Assembly: GCF_004346845.1 (NCBI RefSeq)
Contig: NZ_SMGI01000002.1
Coordinates: 186,001 to 250,000, forward strand
Direction of reading: 5' to 3'
DNA: 64,000 bases
Origin: Winogradskyella wandonensis
GTDB lineage: Bacteria > Bacteroidota > Bacteroidia > Flavobacteriales > Flavobacteriaceae
Shown: positions 1-7,714 of the stretch, piece by piece
Position numbering within the stretch: position 1 is the first letter of the stretch
Layout of the letters: the number at the start of each line of letters is the position of its first letter
Translations under genes and position numbers: made by a program
Notes under the pieces: generated by a model
The model's input: the letters and a program-made list of their open reading frames with translations, nothing else
What the model was told of the DNA's origin: nothing
Database searches by the model: none

Positions 1-222
1 ATGCTGGGAGACATTAATATCGCAGAACCTGGAGCCTTAATTGGTTTTGCTGGTCCTCGTGTAGTTAGAGATACTACAGGAAAGGAATTGCCAGAAGGAT
101 TTCAGACCTCAGAATTTTTGTTAGAACATGGCTTTTTAGACTTTATTAGTCATCGTAAAGATTTAAAAGATAAGATTAATCTTTATATAGATTTAATAAA
201 GAATCAGCCTTTGAGAGCATAA
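1..222 (+). CDS. accD: Acetyl-CoA carboxylase carboxyltransferase beta subunit, C-terminal fragment
   Basis: Only the last 73 codons lie in the window, and the first visible ATG is internal to the real gene. The fragment carries the AccD C-terminal motif [14 protein letters not shown] followed by [18 protein letters not shown], which forms part of the carboxyltransferase core of the beta subunit. With AccA the full protein transfers carboxyl from carboxybiotin to acetyl-CoA to give malonyl-CoA, the first step of fatty acid synthesis. The zinc-ribbon N-terminus lies outside the window. The gene ends 8 bases before a strong bidirectional terminator shared with the convergent lipoprotein gene. 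Identification is secure from the motif alone. Confidence 0.93.
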   Translation: MLGDINIAEPGALIGFAGPRVVRDTTGKELPEGFQTSEFLLEHGFLDFISHRKDLKDKINLYIDLIKNQPLRA

Positions 223-270
223 AAAAAGCGAGCAACACTTCGAGTAACCTCAGTGAACAGCTCGCTTTTT
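223..270. terminator. Bidirectional terminator between accD and the lipoprotein gene
   Basis: Eleven-base arms (AAAAAGCGAGC at 223-233, its complement at 260-270) give T-runs on both strands, as needed between two convergent genes. The loop contains a smaller hairpin of the TCGA...CTC repeat family (236-255). Confidence 0.85.
236..255. repeat. Conserved-loop hairpin, TCGA...CTC family (copy 1)
   Basis: Stem CACT/AGTG encloses the 12-base loop TCGAGTAACCTC. The loop closely matches those at 19130-19140 and 34772-34782, whose stems have unrelated sequence. This copy has the shortest stem and is nested in the terminator loop. Confidence 0.55.
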
Positions 271-289
271 CATTTAAACTCAACCAAAA

Positions 290-1132
290 CTAATTTAAAG
301 TAATTATGATTTCTGTGCCATTATTAAAGGTAAACAAGGCTTCGTTATCACAATCACCAGTACCGTAATCAAATATTCCCCCAAAGTTTGTACGTTGTAT
401 ATCTATAGTTCCGCTTACGAAATAAGTGCATATAACTTCTCTTCTCAGTGGTGTTAGCACTTCATAAGTATGTGAGTTTCCGTTTACAAATGTAGTTGTC
501 CAGTTTCCTGATACTTCAAATACATTATCACTAAAAATACCGCTTCCAAAACCTTCTACCCATTCTCTAACTTTTGTTCCATTTCTGGATGCCTGTAACC
601 CATTTGGCCAAATCACTGTTAAATCTAAGGTATGTGTAAACTGCGGATTACCATTATCGTTTTCTTTTTCTCTTAATATTGTTCGGCTACCTAGGACATT
701 CTTATTATCAAAATAAAAATCAATAAGATTATATGTAATAAGTATTTCTTGAGCTTCAACATCTCGCGTGTATGAGAAAACGATTTGTCCTTTTAACACA
801 TGCCCTCTTACTAAACAGCCTTCATTTCCGAAATCTACAGTGACTTCTCTAAATCCTTGTTCTGCAACAACAGTAATCGTTACACAATCGGGTAAGGCAG
901 GAGGTGCAACCCTTCCATTTGGATTAGCAAGGTCAAATTCAAAAACTTCGACAACCATATCTTCAAGAGAGGAGCTTGCTGCATCCACCTCAGAAGCTCT
1001 TGCTAATTCTAAAGTGTCTTGAGAAGTATTATCAATCTGTAAAGGCTCGTCGTTGTCCGTACAAGAGCTAAATGACATTCCGATGACTAATAAAGCTAAA
1101 ATGCTTTTAATAATTCTTTTAAAATATTTCAT
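290..1132 (-). CDS. Putative lipoprotein of unknown function
   Basis: Not recognised. The open frame reaches a TTG at 1138, but the ATG at 1132 gives a clean lipoprotein signal: Lys/Arg-rich start, hydrophobic run, lipobox SFSSC with Cys24. This predicts a 280-residue lipid-anchored protein. After an acidic linker the mature part is rich in beta-strand-like alternation and contains several cysteines (in DCVT, GCLV, ICTY and DCDNE) that could pair outside the cytoplasm. No catalytic motif is visible. It is a single gene, convergent with accD and divergent from rpsO, so its neighbours suggest no function. Surface or periplasmic location is inferred from the signal only. Confidence 0.7.
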   Translation of the reverse strand: MKYFKRIIKSILALLVIGMSFSSCTDNDEPLQIDNTSQDTLELARASEVDAASSSLEDMVVEVFEFDLANPNGRVAPPALPDCVTITVVAEQGFREVTVDFGNEGCLVRGHVLKGQIVFSYTRDVEAQEILITYNLIDFYFDNKNVLGSRTILREKENDNGNPQFTHTLDLTVIWPNGLQASRNGTKVREWVEGFGSGIFSDNVFEVSGNWTTTFVNGNSHTYEVLTPLRREVICTYFVSGTIDIQRTNFGGIFDYGTGDCDNEALFTFNNGTEIIITLN

Positions 1133-1308
1133 AATCAATTTATTTAAGTTATTAATAATTACTTTAAATACTTCGTTATCTTCTGCGCATAAAAGACTTT
1201 TTTTATAAAGTATTTCGAATTTATGGTGTTAACATGATTTTAAGACCTTGATATTTTAAAAAGGTTTAAAACCGTTTATCGAAAACTTTAAATTATTGAA
1301 TTATAAGC

Positions 1309-1337
1309 TTGTTAATCTTTAATTTTTCCTATATTTG
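1309..1337 (+). promoter_or_regulatory. rpsO promoter, Bacteroidota type
   Basis: TTG at 1309-1311 and a perfect TATATTTG (TAnnTTTG) at 1330-1337, separated by 18 bases. The predicted start of transcription falls at the beginning of the leader hairpin. Confidence 0.75.
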
Positions 1338-1340
1338 CCG

Positions 1341-1361
1341 CCTGAAAGAAAGACTTTCAGG
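1341..1361 (+). promoter_or_regulatory. 5'-terminal hairpin in the rpsO leader
   Basis: CCTGAAAG and CTTTCAGG form a perfect 8-bp stem around the loop AAAGA, starting 4 bases after the -7 box and so at or very near the mRNA 5' end. S15 autoregulates through leader structures in several bacteria; this one could be such a site or simply an mRNA-stabilising stem. Confidence 0.5.
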
Positions 1362-1392
1362 ATACATAACAATCATTTACATAAATATTAGC

Positions 1393-1662
1393 ATGTACAT
1401 TACAAAAGAAAAGAAGGCTGAAATCTTCGCTAAACATGGTAAAAGTGCAAACGATACAGGTTCTGCCGAAGGACAAATTGCATTATTTACAGCAAGAATT
1501 AATCACTTAACAGAACACTTAAAGAATAATCGTAAAGATTATAATACAGAGCGTTCTTTGGTAAAATTAGTAGGAAAGCGTCGTGCTTTACTAGACTACT
1601 TAACTAAGAAAGATATCTTAAGATATCGTGCAATAGTTAAAGAATTAGGATTAAGAAAGTAA
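1393..1662 (+). CDS. rpsO: 30S ribosomal protein S15
   Basis: This is an 89-residue protein, the usual S15 length, starting MYITKEKK and ending VKELGLRK. It carries the S15 signature around the central helices (TGSAEGQIALFTARINHLTEHLK, then the basic RRALLDYL). S15 binds 16S rRNA helices early in assembly of the small-subunit platform. The ATG at 1393 was preferred to an in-frame ATG at 1309, because 1309 overlaps the promoter and would add a non-homologous extension. Polynucleotide phosphorylase follows, the same rpsO-pnp order seen in many bacteria, but with a terminator and a separate leader between them. Confidence 0.97.
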   Translation: MYITKEKKAEIFAKHGKSANDTGSAEGQIALFTARINHLTEHLKNNRKDYNTERSLVKLVGKRRALLDYLTKKDILRYRAIVKELGLRK

Positions 1663-1672
1663 TCGAAATACA

Positions 1673-1702
1673 AAGACCACGCCTCTGAGCGTGGTTTTTT
1701 TA
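1673..1702 (+). terminator. rpsO terminator
   Basis: ACCACGC at 1676-1682 pairs with GCGTGGT at 1689-1695 around a 6-base loop and runs into seven T. It begins about 10 bases after the rpsO stop codon. Confidence 0.85.
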
Positions 1703-1824
1703 TAAATATAACGCAATCGAAAGCGTATAACATTCGAGTTGAAGAAGCTAAATACAGTTTTTCATTGGTCAAACAACCTGTCCTCTTAACAAGGCAAACA
1801 ACTACACAACAACAACACAACGAC

Positions 1825-1839
1825 CATTGTTTAACAATG
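1825..1839 (+). promoter_or_regulatory. Small hairpin in the pnp leader
   Basis: CATTGT/ACAATG with a 3-base loop, followed by CTTTTT, lies 57 bases before the pnp start. It could be a weak attenuator or a processing site. No TAnnTTTG box was found between the rpsO terminator and pnp, so the pnp promoter remains unplaced. Confidence 0.3.
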
Positions 1840-1895
1840 CTTTTTATTAGAGGTTTTTTAAGCCTAATAAAGATAAGAAGCAAGAATAAAAATTT

Positions 1896-4157
1896 ATGAT
1901 TCCAAAAACTTACAAAGAGGTCATAGACCTTGGCGACGGTAGAGAAATTTCTATCGAAACCGGAAAATTAGCAAAACAGGCACATGGTTCTGTTGTTGTA
2001 CAATCAGGAAAATGTATGTTATTATGTACAGTAGTTTCCAATTATCATTCTGCTGATGTAGATTTCCTACCCTTAACAGTAGACTATAGAGAAAAATTTG
2101 CTGCTGCAGGACGCTATCCTGGTGGTTTCTTTAAAAGAGAGGCAAGACCAAGTGATGGTGAAGTATTAACAATGCGTTTAGTGGACCGTGTATTACGTCC
2201 ATTATTCCCAAAGGATTACCATGCAGAAACTCAAGTGATGATTCAATTAATGTCTCATGACCCAGAAGTTATGCCGGATGCTATGGCAGGATTGGCCGCT
2301 TCAGCCGCTATTCAATTATCAGATATTCCTTTTGAAACACCGATATCAGAGGTTAGAGTTGGACGTATTAATGGCGAATTTATTATCAACCCAACACAAG
2401 ACCAATTATTAGAATGTGATATAGATATGATGGTTGGTGCATCTGCCGATTCTGTAATGATGGTAGAAGGTGAAATGGATGAGATTTCTGAAGAAGAAAT
2501 GACAGAAGCCATTAAAGTAGCTCACGAGGCTATTAAAGTTCAATGTGCTGCACAAGTAAAATTAGCAGAAGCGGTTGGCAAAAAAGAAACTCGAGAGTAC
2601 GAGCCAGAGCGTGAAGACGAAGACCTAGCGAAAAAAATTCATGATATGGTATATGATAAAACATATGCTATAGCTAAAGCAGGTTCTTCTAAACACGAAA
2701 GAGGTGCTGCTTTTTCTGAAATTAAAGAAGAAGTATTCAATTCATTTTCTGAAGAAGAACAAGCAGATTTAGGAAAACTGATTCACAAGTATGTAGCTAA
2801 AGCTCAAAAAACAGCGATTAGAGATTTAACCCTAAATGAAGGTTTACGTTTAGACGGTCGTAAAACTACAGATATTAGACCTATATGGTGTGAAGTAGAT
2901 TATTTACCATCTACTCATGGTTCTGCCATCTTTACACGTGGAGAAACTCAAGCATTAGCCACTGTAACTTTAGGAACATCTAGAGAAGCAAACCAAATAG
3001 ATATGCCATCTTTTGAGGGTGAAGAACGTTTCTATTTACACTATAACTTCCCTCCTTTTTCAACTGGTGAAGCACGACCAATTCGTGGAACATCACGTCG
3101 CGAAGTAGGTCACGGTAACTTAGCACAGCGTGCGCTTAAAGGTATGGTACCAGATGATTGTCCATACACAGTACGTGTTGTATCAGAAGTATTAGAATCT
3201 AACGGCTCGTCTTCTATGGCAACAGTATGTTCTGGTACAATGGCATTAATGGATGCAGGCGTACAGTTAAAGAAACCTGTTTCTGGTATTGCAATGGGAT
3301 TAATTTCTGAAGGTGATAAATATGCTGTTTTGTCTGATATCTTAGGTGATGAGGATCATTTAGGTGACATGGACTTTAAAGTAACAGGTACTGCAGATGG
3401 TATTACGGCTTGCCAAATGGATATTAAAGTAAAAGGCTTATCCTACGAGATTTTAGTAAATGCATTAAAACAAGCACGAGATGGTCGTTTACATATTCTT
3501 GAAAAATTAACTGATACCATAGCACAGCCAAACCCTGAGGTGAAAGACCATGCGCCAACAATGGTAACACGTCGTATCCCTAACGAATTTATTGGTGCTT
3601 TAATCGGTCCTGGTGGAAAAGTAATTCAAGAATTACAAAAAGAAACAGACACCACAATCGTTATTAACGAAGACCCAGTAACAGAAGAAGGTATTGTAGA
3701 AGTTCTTGGTGTTGGTAGTAAAGGTATTGATGCTGTAATGGCAAAGATTGATTCTTTATTATTCAAGCCAGAAGTTGGTAGCGTTTACGAAGTAAAAGTT
3801 ATAAAAATGCTTGATTTTGGTGCTGTTGTAGAATATACTGAAGCTCCAGGAAATGAAGTTTTATTGCACGTAAGCGAACTCGCTTGGGAACGTACAGAAA
3901 ACGTTTCTGATGTTGTAAACATGGGTGATGTTTTTGATGTAAAATATTTTGGTATTGACCCTAGAACAAAGAAAGAGAAAGTATCTCGGAAAGCTATTTT
4001 ACCAAAACCAGAAGGTTATGTAGAACGTCCTAAAAGAGACAATAACCGCTCTGGCGGACGTGATAACAGAGGTAGAGACAACCGTGGACGCGATAATCGT
4101 AACAGAGACAACCGCAGAGACGACAGAAAACCAAGAGAAGATAATAAGGAAGATTAA
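1896..4157 (+). CDS. pnp: Polynucleotide phosphorylase
   Basis: This 753-residue protein is a phosphorolytic 3'-to-5' exoribonuclease that forms a trimer and degrades mRNA to nucleoside diphosphates. Two RNase PH-like halves occupy roughly residues 1-550; the second holds the FxxGExR-type motif ([15 protein letters not shown]). A KH domain follows ([17 protein letters not shown]) and then an S1 domain ([20 protein letters not shown]), ending near residue 700. The last 50 residues form a low-complexity, highly charged tail of RDNR-type repeats, probably a disordered RNA-binding extension, absent from the E. coli enzyme. A hairpin terminator lies just downstream. Confidence 0.97.
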   Translation: MIPKTYKEVIDLGDGREISIETGKLAKQAHGSVVVQSGKCMLLCTVVSNYHSADVDFLPLTVDYREKFAAAGRYPGGFFKREARPSDGEVLTMRLVDRVLRPLFPKDYHAETQVMIQLMSHDPEVMPDAMAGLAASAAIQLSDIPFETPISEVRVGRINGEFIINPTQDQLLECDIDMMVGASADSVMMVEGEMDEISEEEMTEAIKVAHEAIKVQCAAQVKLAEAVGKKETREYEPEREDEDLAKKIHDMVYDKTYAIAKAGSSKHERGAAFSEIKEEVFNSFSEEEQADLGKLIHKYVAKAQKTAIRDLTLNEGLRLDGRKTTDIRPIWCEVDYLPSTHGSAIFTRGETQALATVTLGTSREANQIDMPSFEGEERFYLHYNFPPFSTGEARPIRGTSRREVGHGNLAQRALKGMVPDDCPYTVRVVSEVLESNGSSSMATVCSGTMALMDAGVQLKKPVSGIAMGLISEGDKYAVLSDILGDEDHLGDMDFKVTGTADGITACQMDIKVKGLSYEILVNALKQARDGRLHILEKLTDTIAQPNPEVKDHAPTMVTRRIPNEFIGALIGPGGKVIQELQKETDTTIVINEDPVTEEGIVEVLGVGSKGIDAVMAKIDSLLFKPEVGSVYEVKVIKMLDFGAVVEYTEAPGNEVLLHVSELAWERTENVSDVVNMGDVFDVKYFGIDPRTKKEKVSRKAILPKPEGYVERPKRDNNRSGGRDNRGRDNRGRDNRNRDNRRDDRKPREDNKED

Positions 4158-4179
4158 TTTCTTTTAACTCTTTATATTT

Positions 4180-4208
4180 AAAAGCCCAACATTACTGTTG
4201 GGCTTTTT
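4180..4208 (+). terminator. pnp terminator (copy 1 of an identical pair)
   Basis: AAAAGCCCAAC pairs with GTTGGGCTTTT around a 6-base loop. The 27 bases at 4181-4207 recur without change at 5848-5874, after the two lipoprotein genes. Confidence 0.9.
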
Positions 4209-4267
4209 GTTTTATTATACACGCAACCTTTTACAAAATCTTACATCTATTAAAAAATAAATCGCTT

Positions 4268-4681
4268 ATGAAAAAATATTTCACTATTACTCTAAAGCTA
4301 ATCATTTTAGTATTATTTATCTCTTGTTCCAAAGATTCAATTGATAATAATATTAATAATGCATTTGACTGTCAACTTGATTCTGACCCAGATTTTATCG
4401 GTATATGCATAAATGGATCAACATTAGCTAATGCAAATGAAACCTTAATTTACGCTAGTAAATCTTCTTCCAATTTTTCTGAAATTATCTGGGAAATTCA
4501 GTCTGGCAATATGGAAATTATTGCTGTTGAAAATAGTTTTGACGGAGATTTACCAAAATCATTAGCAACAATACAATTCAACTCTGATTTTACAGGAGGA
4601 AGCATAAAAGTTGTTGCTAACTCCGAAAACAGCAACAACTTTGCTGAAATTTCAGATTTTATTATAGAAGTAACTAACTAG
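4268..4681 (+). CDS. Small putative lipoprotein, possible Ig-like fold
   Basis: This 137-residue protein has a lipoprotein signal (hydrophobic residues 7-19, lipobox FISC, Cys20) followed by an Asn/Asp-rich linker. The mature part reads like a single beta-sandwich domain: alternating hydrophobic strands, IIWEIQSGNMEII, and a closing strand FTGGSIKVVANSENS. This is reminiscent of the Ig/PKD-like repeats of flavobacterial surface proteins. No enzymatic motif is seen. It is probably co-transcribed with the next lipoprotein, 58 bases downstream. Both lie between two identical terminator copies, suggesting they entered together. Function unknown. Confidence 0.6.
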   Translation: MKKYFTITLKLIILVLFISCSKDSIDNNINNAFDCQLDSDPDFIGICINGSTLANANETLIYASKSSSNFSEIIWEIQSGNMEIIAVENSFDGDLPKSLATIQFNSDFTGGSIKVVANSENSNNFAEISDFIIEVTN

Positions 4682-4739
4682 TAAAAACTCTCCTATACAC
4701 TTAGTTAGGTCAATAAAGCAATAAACAAAAAACTGCAAA

Positions 4740-5813
4740 ATGAAAAAGACAATTATATTTTACTCGGCATTAATACTTACACTGTTATCATGTAGCAAAG
4801 ACAATGATGATACAATTAACCAAAGTTTAAGTAATAAGAATGAAAAAATACAGCTTTCACCATTAGAAGAAATAACTCAAGATTCAGACTTATTTAGATA
4901 CTTATTAGAAATCTCTTCGGATAACGAAAATCCAAATGAAAGTATTACCTGTATTAACTTTAACTACACCCTATCCGTATTCATTTTTGACGAAAACAAT
5001 GAATTTGTATCCTTAAATGCGGTCACAGATGATGATGATTTTAGTGACTTATTAGGAAACTTAGATGACAACTTTTCTATAAGCATAAGCTTTCCTATTT
5101 CAGCAACTCTGGAAAGTGGAGAAGCATTTACCATAACTAATAAAGAAGAGCTTAGACAATCGATTGATAATTGTTTAGATATCGAAAGAGTTGGAGAATG
5201 CAATGCTTTTCTTGAAGATTGTAAATTTAGAGTTGGCTATAGTTTTGATGGCGAAAACACATATTTGGGTGGCATTTTTGAAGAATCCAGTGGCTTAACC
5301 ACTTTTACATTTGAAGGCGAAGACTATATTGGGTCATGGACAGCTCTAAGTATAGAAAGTGAACTACATATAAATATTAATCTCGTTGAAGCTAACGAAG
5401 ACATCACCGAGTTTTTTAATTATGATTGGATTGTAGAATATTTAGACGATAATTCTATAAAACTCACAAATCAAGACCGAGAGATAATATTGCATAAAAA
5501 ATGCGATATAGATTTTGATTTATGTGCGAGTTTACTATACGAAGTTTGCGAAAATGAGCCAAATTCAGAAATCTCTGATTTTGTTTTAAGTGATTACGAA
5601 GTATGTATCATTGACATCCTTGATATTAATGAAAATTCTGAAATTAGTTTTCATGAAACACTTGAGGATGCAGAAAACAACTTAAATGCAATTACCGCAG
5701 ATGATATTTATAATAACACTGAGAATAATCAAAGTATTTTTGTAAAAATTGTAGATGAAGACAATATGTCTGAATACATTGTAGAAATCATACTCGTTTC
5801 TGTAGGTTGCTAA
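4740..5813 (+). CDS. Putative lipoprotein with an adhesin-type C-terminal repeat
   Basis: This 357-residue protein has a lipobox at LLSC (Cys18). The mature protein is very acidic, rich in Asp, Glu and Asn. The last ~70 residues (ISFHETLEDAENN, then NNTENNQSIFVKI) match the pattern of repeats common in large gliding-associated and type IX-secreted flavobacterial proteins, where strings of 'SFYETxxDAxxxxN...QTIYVRV' recur. Here only one such unit is present and it ends in Cys. This resemblance is recalled from the family, not from a search. It is the second gene of the terminator-bracketed pair. Role unknown; surface location is inferred from the lipobox. Confidence 0.6.
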   Translation: MKKTIIFYSALILTLLSCSKDNDDTINQSLSNKNEKIQLSPLEEITQDSDLFRYLLEISSDNENPNESITCINFNYTLSVFIFDENNEFVSLNAVTDDDDFSDLLGNLDDNFSISISFPISATLESGEAFTITNKEELRQSIDNCLDIERVGECNAFLEDCKFRVGYSFDGENTYLGGIFEESSGLTTFTFEGEDYIGSWTALSIESELHININLVEANEDITEFFNYDWIVEYLDDNSIKLTNQDREIILHKKCDIDFDLCASLLYEVCENEPNSEISDFVLSDYEVCIIDILDINENSEISFHETLEDAENNLNAITADDIYNNTENNQSIFVKIVDEDNMSEYIVEIILVSVGC

Positions 5814-5846
5814 TTTTTCAACCTCATTTAAAACAAACACAAATTA

Positions 5847-5874
5847 TAAAGCCCAACATTACTGTTGGGCTTTT
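5847..5874 (+). terminator. Terminator after the lipoprotein pair (copy 2 of an identical pair)
   Basis: Same stem (AAAGCCCAAC/GTTGGGCTTT) and same ATTACT loop as the pnp terminator. The two 27-base copies form a direct repeat flanking the two lipoprotein genes. Confidence 0.9.
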
Positions 5875-5920
5875 AATTTATAGACTTGCAATTCTCCTTG
5901 ATTTTATTATATTATAAACT

Positions 5921-6295
5921 ATGATACAACAAGACAAAGACAATTACAAAGAAGAATTAGAACATTCCATTAATTATTTAGAAAATTTAGGCTATCAAAA
6001 TATCAAAGCCGATATTGAGGGTTTTGAAAGTCCGAAATCTTTTTTAAAGAAAGGAAGTAATATTGTAATTACGCCTGATATTGTAGCCGAAAAGGAAGGT
6101 AGGAAATATTTATTTGATTTAAGCCTAAAGAGCGTAAAGCCAAAGCTATTAAAATCCAAGTGGCTATTCCTTAATACGCTTAGCCAAATTAAGTCCTACA
6201 GATTTAGATTAATAACTAAACGTGGGCATTATAAATTCTCCGACGAAATCACAAGTGCAATTAACTTAGATACAGTGCGAATCATCAAATTGTAA
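5921..6295 (+). CDS. Small conserved-looking protein, possible nuclease-like fold
   Basis: This 124-residue cytoplasmic protein has no signal peptide or membrane segment. An N-terminal amphipathic helix (residues ~5-25) is followed by a segment with TPDIVAEKEGRKYLFDLSLKS. The spacing of PD, a beta-strand ending in FD, and a Lys four residues later faintly recalls the PD-(D/E)xK nuclease or restriction-fold core, but the second acid and Lys are not a textbook match. The basic C-terminal half (KPKLLKSKW, RFRLITKRGHYK) could bind nucleic acid. It lies alone between the cassette terminator and rpoD. The function is not established; the nuclease idea is a weak inference. Confidence 0.55.
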   Translation: MIQQDKDNYKEELEHSINYLENLGYQNIKADIEGFESPKSFLKKGSNIVITPDIVAEKEGRKYLFDLSLKSVKPKLLKSKWLFLNTLSQIKSYRFRLITKRGHYKFSDEITSAINLDTVRIIKL

Positions 6296-6348
6296 ATTAT
6301 TTTTATTTTTTTGTAACAAAACATACATTCTGTACGTATTACTATAGC

Positions 6349-6363
6349 GCAACATCGTGTTGC
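6349..6363 (+). promoter_or_regulatory. Hairpin in the rpoD leader
   Basis: GCAACA/TGTTGC with a TCG loop, ending 28 bases before the rpoD start. No T-run follows, so it is not a terminator. No clear TAnnTTTG box was found upstream. Confidence 0.35.
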
Positions 6364-6391
6364 ACCGAAAAAATTGCACACATAATTTTAC

Positions 6392-7255
6392 ATGAGACAA
6401 CTTAAAATTACCAAGCAGGTTACTAACAGAGAAACCGCTTCATTAGACAAGTATTTACAAGAAATTGGTAAAGTAGACCTTATTACTGCAGACGAAGAAG
6501 TAGAATTGGCACAGCGTATTAAAGCTGGTGACCAAATCGCTTTAGAGAAGTTAACAAAGGCAAATTTACGTTTCGTTGTATCTGTAGCAAAGCAATATCA
6601 AAACCAAGGATTAACATTACCAGATTTAATTAACGAAGGTAATTTAGGTTTGATTAAAGCTGCACAACGTTTTGATGAAACTCGTGGTTTTAAATTTATA
6701 TCATACGCCGTTTGGTGGATTAGGCAATCTATTTTACAAGCATTAGCAGAGCAATCTCGTATTGTGCGTTTACCGCTTAATAAGATTGGTTCTATTAACA
6801 AAATCAATAAAACCTTTGCCTTTTTAGAGCAAAGCCATGAGCGTCCGCCATCTGCGGAAGAAATTGCTAAGGAATTAGACATGACTATTAACGATGTTAA
6901 AGAGTCTATGAAAAATTCTGGGCGTCACGTATCTATGGATGCACCACTTGTTGAAGGTGAAGATTCTAACCTTTACGACGTATTACGTAGTGGTGAGTCT
7001 CCAAACCCTGATAGAGATTTATTACACGAATCGCTTAGAACAGAGATTGAGCGTGCGCTTGAAACATTAACTCCTCGTGAAGCAGATGTGATTCGTTTAT
7101 ATTTTGGTTTAGGTAACCAACACCCAATGACTTTAGAAGAAATTGGAGAAACGTTTGATTTGACTCGTGAGCGTGTAAGACAGATAAAAGAAAAAGCAAT
7201 TCGTAGGTTAAAACACACCTCACGAAGCAAAATATTAAAGACTTATTTAGGATAG
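6392..7255 (+). CDS. rpoD: Primary sigma factor of RNA polymerase (RpoD/SigA)
   Basis: This 287-residue group 1 sigma factor lacks the long acidic region 1.1, as is usual in Bacteroidota. Region 1.2 is at about 15-45 ([12 protein letters not shown]), and region 2 is near 50-125 with the -10-recognising helix [10 protein letters not shown]. Region 3 follows, and region 4 ends with the helix-turn-helix [19 protein letters not shown]. It directs housekeeping transcription; in this phylum the partner promoter is TAnnTTTG with an upstream TTTG/TTG. Several such promoters are visible in this window. Two hairpin terminators follow in tandem. The identification is secure. Confidence 0.97.
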   Translation: MRQLKITKQVTNRETASLDKYLQEIGKVDLITADEEVELAQRIKAGDQIALEKLTKANLRFVVSVAKQYQNQGLTLPDLINEGNLGLIKAAQRFDETRGFKFISYAVWWIRQSILQALAEQSRIVRLPLNKIGSINKINKTFAFLEQSHERPPSAEEIAKELDMTINDVKESMKNSGRHVSMDAPLVEGEDSNLYDVLRSGESPNPDRDLLHESLRTEIERALETLTPREADVIRLYFGLGNQHPMTLEEIGETFDLTRERVRQIKEKAIRRLKHTSRSKILKTYLG

Positions 7256-7326
7256 TAATATCGTTATTTTAATTTTTAATTAATTTTGTTAGATTACGAT
7301 ACGATTTACGACTAAATTACGGTAAC

Positions 7327-7357
7327 AACAGTTACAAAACATAACTGTTCGTTTTTT
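7327..7357 (+). terminator. rpoD terminator 1
   Basis: AACAGTTA/TAACTGTT (8 bp, 7-base loop), followed by CG and six T. Confidence 0.7.
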
Positions 7358-7368
7358 GATTGATGAAA

Positions 7369-7404
7369 GAACCCACGGCTGATTACCGTGGGTTCACTTT
7401 TTTT
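7369..7404 (+). terminator. rpoD terminator 2
   Basis: GAACCCACGG at 7369-7378 pairs with CCGTGGGTTC at 7386-7395, a 10-bp stem followed by a run of T. It stands only 12 bases after the first terminator's T-run, leaving no room for an RNA gene between them. Confidence 0.85.
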
Positions 7405-7430
7405 AGAAGCCCATCTTCTGTCTTCCCAAG
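7401..7430. repeat. Dispersed repeat, non-coding copy
   Basis: 28 of 29 bases match the reverse complement of 16711-16740, where the same sequence encodes the C-terminal end of MurG. It starts TTTTAGAAGCCCATCTTC and continues through GTCTTCCCAA after one changed base. The identity decays beyond. Confidence 0.7.
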
Positions 7431-7561
7431 GAGAGGAACTTCCACTGTTGTGCAGGTTGTATCTTAAAATATTCTTCAAATAGATTTACTTCTTTTTTTG
7501 AAAGAAACTGTCACTGTTTCATAAAAAGAATTTTGAATCACTTTTTGAAGTTGCTATTTCA

Positions 7562-7584
7562 ATATCGAGCGACAGTCGAGATAT
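7562..7584. repeat. Conserved-loop hairpin, TCGA...CTC family (copy 2, reversed)
   Basis: Stem ATATC/GATAT around GAGCGACAGTCGA, which is the reverse complement of the loop at 29625-29637 but for one base. The stem is unrelated in sequence to the other copies. Confidence 0.6.
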
Positions 7585-7684
7585 GTTTATTTGATAAACT
7601 CAAAACCTTATTCGAAAAATATTTGCAAAACAATTAAAAGTTTTTTTAGTCAACTTTTGATAAGTCAAACTTTCATTTTTTACC

Positions 7685-7692
7685 TACTTTTG
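7685..7692 (+). promoter_or_regulatory. rpe promoter, -7 box
   Basis: TACTTTTG matches TAnnTTTG. A TTTTG lies at 7655-7659, but with a wider than usual 25-base gap. The resulting leader is short, A/C-rich and unstructured, ending at the rpe ATG. Confidence 0.55.
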
Positions 7693-7714
7693 CACAAACA
7701 ACAACACAACAAAA

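Larger units (their letters stand above)
7256..7714. other. Gene-free stretch between rpoD and rpe
   Basis: 459 bases with no credible gene. It holds two tandem terminators (7327-7357 and 7369-7404), one copy of a dispersed repeat shared with the murG end (7401-7430), a small GAAAC/GTTTC hairpin (7505-7521), a TCGA...CTC-family hairpin (7562-7584) and the rpe -7 box (7685-7692). Confidence 0.6.

Noticed and set aside
768..1022. 84-codon frame on the plus strand inside the first lipoprotein gene
   Set aside because: It is antisense to a gene with a clear lipoprotein signal, has no promoter, and its composition mirrors the complement of the real frame.
1309..1392. 28-residue N-terminal extension of S15
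   Set aside because: The extension runs over the promoter and leader hairpin; S15 proteins begin at MYITKE-like sequences and are 89 residues long.
1596..1883. 95-codon minus-strand frame over the rpsO end and pnp leader
   Set aside because: It is antisense to rpsO, crosses its terminator, and is of low-complexity Cys/Val-rich composition.
4020..4150. Short tandem DNA repeats suggesting a CRISPR-like or satellite array
   Set aside because: The repetition is the coding of RDNR repeats in the PNPase tail; units are short, uneven and in frame.
4740..5813. Type IX secretion C-terminal signal on the acidic lipoprotein
   Set aside because: The C-terminus ends in VSVGC without the conserved Lys/Gly-rich sorting domain, and the protein has a lipobox.
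7256..7404. A small RNA gene between the two rpoD terminators
   Set aside because: Only about 12 bases separate the first T-run from the second stem, and no promoter box is present.
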